From assembly GCA_023488865.1 (NCBI GenBank), contig JAMDDG010000144.1, positions 1-11,038 on the forward strand: a stretch of DNA of 11,038 nucleotides, read 5' to 3'. The position numbers were made by a program, and so were the translations under genes. The notes beneath the pieces were generated by a model that made no database searches, was not told the DNA's origin, and saw only the letters and a program-made list of their open reading frames with translations. Source of the DNA: Bacteroidota bacterium. GTDB taxonomy: Bacteria > Bacteroidota > Bacteroidia > Bacteroidales > Prolixibacteraceae. This document shows, piece after piece, positions 7,412 to 11,038 of the stretch; the first letter of the stretch is position 1, and every line of letters begins with the position of its first letter.

Positions 7412-8986
7412 CTAAAATTCCGAAGTAAAGTGAAATTTGATCTTTGGAAAATCCCGCTGGGCCATATCCAGGATAAAAGAAGAATCCGCCAAAAAGACAT
7501 CGCGACCCTGTTTATCTGTGGCCATTTTGTTGTATTTCCGCTTTTTAAAATCATCCAGAACGGCTTTTTCGTCGCTTTCGATCCAACAGGCTTTGTATAG
7601 CGAGATCGACTCCCAACGGCATTTGGCATTGTACTCATGCTCAAGGCGGTATTCAATTACTTCGAACTGTAGTGCGCCAACGGTACCGATGATTTTACGC
7701 CCATTCAGCTGACTGGTAAACAACTGTGCAACCCCTTCGTCCATGAGTTGATCAACCCCTTTTGCCAACTGTTTCGAACGCATCGGGTCGGCATTCTCAA
7801 TGTACCTGAATATTTCGGGCGAAAAGGAGGGGATCCCTTTGTAATGCAGGATTTCACCTTCGGTTACCGTATCGCCGATGACGAAATTCCCGGTATCGGG
7901 TAACCCGATGATATCGCCGGGAAAGGCATTCTCGATTACCTCCTTCTTGTCGGCCATAAAGGCTGTCGGGCTGGAGTATTTGAAGGTTTTGCCCAAACGG
8001 ATGTGCCGGTAATTCTTGTTGCGTTCGAACATCCCCGAACAGATTTTGACAAAGGCGATCCTGCTGCGATGATTGGGATCTATGTTGGCGTGAATTTTAA
8101 ATACGAATCCTGTAAACGACTCCTCTTCAGGATGGACTAAGCGCTCTTCTGCCTTTTTTGGGCGCGGCGAAGGGGCCAATCGGACGAAAGTATCGAGCAA
8201 TTCTTTAACCCCAAAATTGTATAGCGCGCTCCCGAAAAATACCGGGGCGAGATCGCCGGCTAAGTATTGTTCGTGGTCAAATCCGGGATAGACCCCTTCA
8301 ACCATCTCCAGGTCTTCGCGAAGGACTGCCGCATCATTTCCGATAAGCTGATCCAGTTCAGGATTGTTCAGGTCTTCGAAGCTGATACCCTTCTCAATGT
8401 CGGTAATGCTGGGATTGAAGAGGCTGAGACTGCTGTCGTAGATGTTGTAAACCCCTTTGAATTCGGGGCCATTGTTGATGGGCCAGCTCAACGGCCGCAC
8501 CTTGATCATCAGCTGCTTTTCAATATCGTCCAGCAGGTCAAAGGTATCACCGGAGGGACGGTCCATTTTGTTGATAAAAACCATCACGGGGGTCTTCCGC
8601 ATCCGGCAAACGCCCATCAGCTTTTCCGTTTGCGGTTCAACTCCTTTGGCTGCGTCGATCACGATGATGACGCTGTCTACGGCCGTCAGGGTACGAAAAG
8701 TATCTTCCTGAAAATCCTGGTGGCCGGGCGTATCCAGGATATTGATTTTATATCCAAGGTATTCGAAACCCATCACGGAAGTGGCTACCGAGATTCCCCG
8801 CTGGCGTTCAATTTCCATGAAGTCGGAGGTGGCCCCCTTCTTTATTTTGTTGCTCTTTACGGCCCCTGCAACGTGGATGGCCCCGCCAAAAAGCAATAAT
8901 TTTTCTGTAAGTGTGGTTTTACCCGCATCCGGGTGACTGACGATACCAAATGTCCTGCGACGCAGAATTTCTTCTTTAAACCCCAT
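7412..8986 (-). CDS. prfC: Peptide chain release factor 3
   Basis: RF3 is a translational GTPase that recycles RF1/RF2 from the ribosome after peptide release and contributes to post-peptidyl-transfer quality control. The 524 residues match the usual length (about 525-530). The GTPase motifs are all intact: G1 SHPDAGKTT at 17-25, the switch region GATSDFMEIERQRGISV at 51-67, G3 DTPGH at 85-89 and G4 NKMD at 139-142. GATSDFMEIERQRGISV and VKSNKIKKGA separate RF3 from EF-G. Downstream parts include the beta-barrel domain II (EESFTGFVFKIHANIDPNHRSRIAFVKICSG) and the RF3 C-terminal domain (VGALQFEVIEYRLEHEYNAKC). The start ATG (8984-8986) is preceded by an A-rich leader and a good promoter. A long open frame on the opposite strand (8267-8899) is a codon-bias shadow. 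Confidence 0.97.
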   Translation of the reverse strand: MGFKEEILRRRTFGIVSHPDAGKTTLTEKLLLFGGAIHVAGAVKSNKIKKGATSDFMEIERQRGISVATSVMGFEYLGYKINILDTPGHQDFQEDTFRTLTAVDSVIIVIDAAKGVEPQTEKLMGVCRMRKTPVMVFINKMDRPSGDTFDLLDDIEKQLMIKVRPLSWPINNGPEFKGVYNIYDSSLSLFNPSITDIEKGISFEDLNNPELDQLIGNDAAVLREDLEMVEGVYPGFDHEQYLAGDLAPVFFGSALYNFGVKELLDTFVRLAPSPRPKKAEERLVHPEEESFTGFVFKIHANIDPNHRSRIAFVKICSGMFERNKNYRHIRLGKTFKYSSPTAFMADKKEVIENAFPGDIIGLPDTGNFVIGDTVTEGEILHYKGIPSFSPEIFRYIENADPMRSKQLAKGVDQLMDEGVAQLFTSQLNGRKIIGTVGALQFEVIEYRLEHEYNAKCRWESISLYKACWIESDEKAVLDDFKKRKYNKMATDKQGRDVFLADSSFILDMAQRDFPKIKFHFTSEF

Positions 8987-9003
8987 TTTATCAATTTAGG
9001 GTG

Positions 9004-9036
9004 CAAATTTAATTTAAAATAGTGGAAAGACGACAA
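9004..9036 (-). promoter_or_regulatory. Probable prfC promoter
   Basis: On the minus strand TAAATTTG (9011 down to 9004) is an exact TAnnTTTG, with TTG at 9036-9034. The start-to-start distance of 25 bases is slightly long. The -7 element ends 17 bases before the prfC ATG, so the leader would be only about 10-14 bases, leaving little room for a ribosome site. Confidence 0.5.
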
Positions 9037-9041
9037 GTGTT

Positions 9042-9127
9042 GATTTTGGAATGTGGAAATTGAAAATGTGCTGATGAGTTGATGTGCTGATGTGAAAATT
9101 GGAAAATGTGGAAATGTGGAAATGGGC
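9042..9127. repeat. Low-complexity tract of GATGTGCTGATG / AATGTGGAAAT words
   Basis: The plus strand is almost free of C and is built from overlapping short words: AATGTGGAAAT recurs at 9050-9060 and twice more before 9122, and GATGTGCTGATG-like words recur between 9065 and 9092. It begins 5 bases upstream of the prfC -33 element. It looks like degenerate tandem expansion, and no reading frame in it resembles a real protein. Confidence 0.6.
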
Positions 9128-9323
9128 TTTTGTGCGACTCCGGTAAGTAGTTCAATGACCTGCGCCACCAACGGCGAGCGGAAGAAAGACAGCGAAGTGA
9201 TGCAGTTGCGCGATCAGGCCCTAAATCTTTAACAGGATGCCCAAAAATCAAGCGGGGCGAGTGGGAGCAAGGGTTTTGGAAAAAACAGGGCCCCGAAAGA
9301 TCCCAAAATGGGACATTGACTAG
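9122..9323 (+). other. GC-richer block with two tiny ORFs of uncertain status
   Basis: Two short frames are open back to back. The first, 9122-9232, gives 36 residues (MGFCATPVSSSMTCATNGER, then KKDSEVMQLRDQALNL). The second, 9237-9323, gives 28 residues (MPKNQAGRVGARVLEKTGPR, then KIPKWDID). They are separated by CAGG and are in different frames. The minus strand is also open across the block. Composition is clearly richer in G and C than the flanking tracts. It could be a dispersed repeat unit, a gene remnant, or a real small-protein pair. I do not recognise either peptide and consider a repeat most likely. Confidence 0.2.
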
Positions 9324-9537
9324 CAACGCCATTTATGGCGTTGATTACATGCACAACCCCAAGACGGCTTTAGCCAAAAAATTTGCAACCAATTTGGGCT
9401 GAAGCCCGTGCAGGGATGGTGGTTCTCATGTCCGTAGCCTGAAGGCTACGGCTAATCAGGCTACCGGATGCCGCGGTTTTCAATTACGGATCGGTTAAAT
9501 GCGGTTAATAATCGCATCACAGGGGTTTGCCCTGCAC
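9301..9537. repeat. Chain of short palindromes (REP-like)
   Basis: Successive hairpins are: TCCCA/TGGGA (9301-9313); CAACGCCAT/ATGGCGTTG (9324-9343, two-base centre); GGCT/AGCC (9366-9375); GGGC-TGAA-GCCC (9397-9407 region); CCGTAGCC-TGAA-GGCTACGG (9432-9451, 8-bp stem); and CAGGG/CCCTG (9520-9534). Two of them share a TGAA loop. In addition GTGCAGGG (9408-9415) is the exact reverse complement of CCCTGCAC (9530-9537), enclosing the last part. This density of perfect small stems fits REP-like intergenic palindromes. The family name is unknown to me, and no associated transposase is in the window. Confidence 0.6.
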
Positions 9538-9583
9538 AATTTCCCCTTCTGTTCATTTGGCGAATTTCTTCCTCTCAATTTGT

Positions 9584-9610
9584 TTTGCTTCACTATTTTA
9601 CGTAAATTTG
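9584..9610 (+). promoter_or_regulatory. Probable promoter of the AT-rich membrane-protein gene
   Basis: TTTG at 9584-9587 and TAAATTTG at 9603-9610 (an exact TAnnTTTG) are 19 bases apart, start to start. The -7 element ends 46 bases before the ATG at 9657. This indicates the gene is transcribed on its own and not from prfC, which runs the other way. Confidence 0.55.
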
Positions 9611-9656
9611 GGGAAACGTTAAATAAAACGCTATATGTTAGTTAGAATATTAAAAT

Positions 9657-10772
9657 ATGACATCAGAGAAAAAAAAATTGGAAAAAGGATTATTAAGAAT
9701 TGAAAAGAAATATGCTTGGTCGTTTCTAGGTTTTCTATTGGCATTAATTTTTGGAGGAATTACCATTTATTCTTCATTCTTAGTAGATAAAAGTCCTGAC
9801 TTAAATTTTATCATATTGTCAAATGTTAAAGTTCTTGACATTAATGCAAATGTTAGAGAATTAGATATAATTTACAAAAATGAGAATATAATTAAGCAAG
9901 ATAAAAATTTGTCTATTCTGACAGTTAAAATAGAGAATACAAGCGACTTAGATATTTTGAGCAACTATTATGACCCCCATAATCCATTGGGAATCGAAGT
10001 TGAGAATGCAACAATTGTTGAAAAGCCTGAAATTATCGACGCATCTACAAACTATTTGAAACAAAATGTAGAGATAAATCAAAATGATTCGCTGAATTTT
10101 ATGACTTTTTCAAACGTAATTATTGATAAACGCCAATATTTTAGTGTCAAAATACTTTTGCTTCATAAATCCAATGAAAAACCAATAATTAAACCAATTG
10201 GGAAAATCGCCGGTATTGAAAATATAGACGTCATTAATTTAGCAGACGTAATAAAAATTTCATTTTGGAATAGGCTATTACAAGGCAGCGTTGGAATACA
10301 TTTGTTGAGATTTCTCATTTATATTATTCTATTAATTATAGTATTGGTATTAATATTTTTGCCTCAAAGTTTGATTGGGGAAGCAATTAGAACTAGAAAA
10401 AGAAAAAAACTCGTTTTAAAATATCGAGAAGGTAAAAAACTTGAAAGCTCTGAAGAAACGGATTTTCTTTTTGATTCTTACATTTCAAAATCAAAGACTT
10501 ACCTAACAGAAGTTCAACGGTATTTTAGGAATAAGGAGGAACTTAAAGAAGAACTTGAGTTAATTATCAATAAGAATGAAAAGGATTTGCCTTTTACAAG
10601 GGATTTTGTTCATATAGATGGCAGACCTAGACCAGTTTACTATGAGACAGAGGGCGTTCTTGAAGCATTATTTGAAAAAAAGATTGTGCAGTTTGCTAAT
10701 GGTGAAGTAATAATAAACGAAAAATTTGAAAATGAGCTGAACGAGTTTGTATCATTTTTGAAACTAATATAA
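9657..10772 (+). CDS. Hypothetical two-helix membrane protein, AT-rich
   Basis: I do not recognise this 371-residue protein. Its layout is a basic N-terminus (MTSEKKKLEKGLLRIEKKYA), a first membrane helix at about 20-42, a stretch of about 170 residues rich in beta-strand-like hydrophobic alternation, a second helix at about 213-238, then a charged C-terminal part (239-371). The basic residues RTRKRKK (245-251) after helix 2 and the Lys-rich N-terminus both suggest a cytoplasmic location, leaving residues 43-212 in the periplasm. Residues 265-310 are likely alpha-helical (YISKSKTYLTEVQRYFRNKEELKEELELI as a region). Sampled lines are about 20-27% GC, against about 45-57% in sampled secA lines, and codons are strongly A/T-ended, suggesting horizontal acquisition. 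A membrane sensor or stress/defence accessory role is possible, but nothing in it proves this. Confidence 0.8.
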   Translation: MTSEKKKLEKGLLRIEKKYAWSFLGFLLALIFGGITIYSSFLVDKSPDLNFIILSNVKVLDINANVRELDIIYKNENIIKQDKNLSILTVKIENTSDLDILSNYYDPHNPLGIEVENATIVEKPEIIDASTNYLKQNVEINQNDSLNFMTFSNVIIDKRQYFSVKILLLHKSNEKPIIKPIGKIAGIENIDVINLADVIKISFWNRLLQGSVGIHLLRFLIYIILLIIVLVLIFLPQSLIGEAIRTRKRKKLVLKYREGKKLESSEETDFLFDSYISKSKTYLTEVQRYFRNKEELKEELELIINKNEKDLPFTRDFVHIDGRPRPVYYETEGVLEALFEKKIVQFANGEVIINEKFENELNEFVSFLKLI

Positions 10773-10791
10773 AATACTATGGTTAATAACT

Positions 10792-10920
10792 CAGGCTTCG
10801 TGTGGTTGATGTACGAGACCCAATAGGGAGCCTGTTGCTCCTCTCAGGCAGCATACAGGCTTGATAGGAAATCGCCCGCAATTCGCCCCTGCATGTAGCT
10901 TCCTGCGTTATCAGTCATGG
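10792..10920. other. Structured GC-richer element with three successive hairpins
   Basis: Between two AT-rich genes, about 125 bases can fold as three neighbours. TTCGT (10797-10801) pairs with ACGAG (10813-10817, including one wobble). AGCCTGT plus TGCT (10829-10839) pairs with AGCA and ACAGGCT (10850-10853 and 10855-10861), with a one-base bulge. AGGAA (10866-10870) pairs with TTCCT (10900-10904), with GAT/ATC adding three pairs after a bulge. No open frame of useful length is visible. It could be a small RNA, the non-coding end of an insertion sequence, or a fragment of another mobile element. I cannot assign it to a named family. Confidence 0.4.
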
Positions 10921-10943
10921 GTTGAAAATTTGAGCAGATATTG

Positions 10944-10976
10944 TTGGTATCACAAATTGTATATACATTTGTGATA
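10944..10976 (+). promoter_or_regulatory. Promoter overlapped by a palindromic operator
   Basis: TATCACAAAT (10948-10957) and ATTTGTGATA (10967-10976) are exact inverted repeats with a 9-base centre that itself contains the palindrome GTATATAC. TACATTTG (10964-10971) is an exact TAnnTTTG -7 element inside the right arm, and TTG at 10944-10946 is 20 bases upstream. The ATG of the next gene is 14 bases after the palindrome. A dimeric DNA-binding protein here would block transcription, as expected for an autoregulated antitoxin operon. Confidence 0.6.
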
Positions 10977-10990
10977 TTAAGCTATAAAAT

Positions 10991-11038
10991 ATGAAAACAC
11001 TTTCATTAAAACTTGAAGATCAAATTTTTAACGAGGCA
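10991..11038 (+). CDS. Start of a ribbon-helix-helix (CopG-like) antitoxin gene, cut by the window edge
   Basis: Only 16 codons are present: MKTLSLKLEDQIFNEA. The form MKTL-x-hydrophobic-x-hydrophobic-(D/E), then a helix beginning with hydrophobic and acidic residues, is the usual start of ribbon-helix-helix antitoxins in Bacteroidota: residues 2-8 would be the DNA-binding beta-strand and residues 9 onward helix 1. The ATG lies after an A-rich leader and directly behind a promoter with an overlapping palindrome, as is common for autoregulated toxin-antitoxin operons. A toxin gene (RelE/ParE-like or PIN) would be expected just downstream, outside the window. With so few residues, another small RHH regulator is equally possible in principle. 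Confidence 0.55.
   Translation, partial: MKTLSLKLEDQIFNEA

Noticed and set aside
7315..7420. 8-bp inverted repeat GAATTTTA / TAAAATTC at the ends of lgt and prfC as a shared terminator
   Set aside because: The arms are 90 bases apart, A/T-only at the core and overlap coding ends. This is likely chance, and no compact hairpin with a T-run is seen in the gap.
8267..8899. A 210-residue open frame on the plus strand
   Set aside because: It lies fully antisense inside prfC, whose GTPase motifs are intact. The frame follows codon bias of the real gene and shows no family likeness.
8857..9332. Two overlapping minus-strand frames of about 105 residues upstream of prfC
   Set aside because: They run through the low-complexity tract, and one overlaps the prfC start. 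Their peptides are rich in His, Phe and Ser, as expected from translating repeats.
9614..9650. Integron attC-like words (AACGTTAAAT and TATGTTAG) before the AT-rich gene
   Set aside because: GTTAAAT fits the GTTRRRY core, but no matching RYYYAAC partner or foldable attC stem is present here or after 10772.

Overview
The window looks like a chromosomal segment from a member of the Bacteroidota, possibly Saprospiria or Chitinophagia (inference). The main reasons are the 1,101-residue SecA with a long insertion after its DEVD motif, tau, IDH and Lgt sequences of the type seen in that phylum, starts preceded by A-rich leaders instead of clear Shine-Dalgarno sites, and several matches to the Bacteroidota promoter form (TTTG or TTG near -33, TAnnTTTG near -7). 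No rRNA, tRNA, CRISPR array or intact insertion sequence was seen.

Bases 1-7411 hold a core run on the plus strand. It contains the 3' part of dnaX (DNA polymerase III tau/gamma), icd (NADP isocitrate dehydrogenase), a ferritin gene, secA (preprotein translocase ATPase) and lgt (prolipoprotein diacylglyceryl transferase). prfC (release factor RF3) lies convergently on the minus strand at 7412-8986. The most interesting core feature is in dnaX. Its conserved part and its tau tail are in different frames, joined at a run of ten A residues exactly where domain III ends. This fits programmed slippage that makes a short gamma-like form and a long tau form. SecA and Lgt act in successive steps of envelope protein and lipoprotein export; the remaining genes are unrelated housekeeping functions.

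The gaps are repeat-rich. The ferritin-secA gap (2718-3090) has three copies of an 11-base T-rich word, three copies of a CCCTGAGC...GTCGAAGGG repeat, a perfect 14-bp inverted repeat and a probable secA promoter. The prfC upstream gap (8987-9656) has a prfC promoter, a low-complexity G/T/A tract, a GC-richer block with two tiny ORFs, and a chain of small palindromes.

From about 9600 to the right edge the character changes to accessory DNA. A very AT-rich gene (9657-10772) encodes an unrecognised two-helix membrane protein. It is followed by a GC-richer 120-base stretch that can fold into three hairpins in a row. A palindromic promoter/operator then leads into the first 16 codons of what looks like a ribbon-helix-helix antitoxin. 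This end may be a small horizontally acquired islet carrying a toxin-antitoxin module that continues beyond the window.
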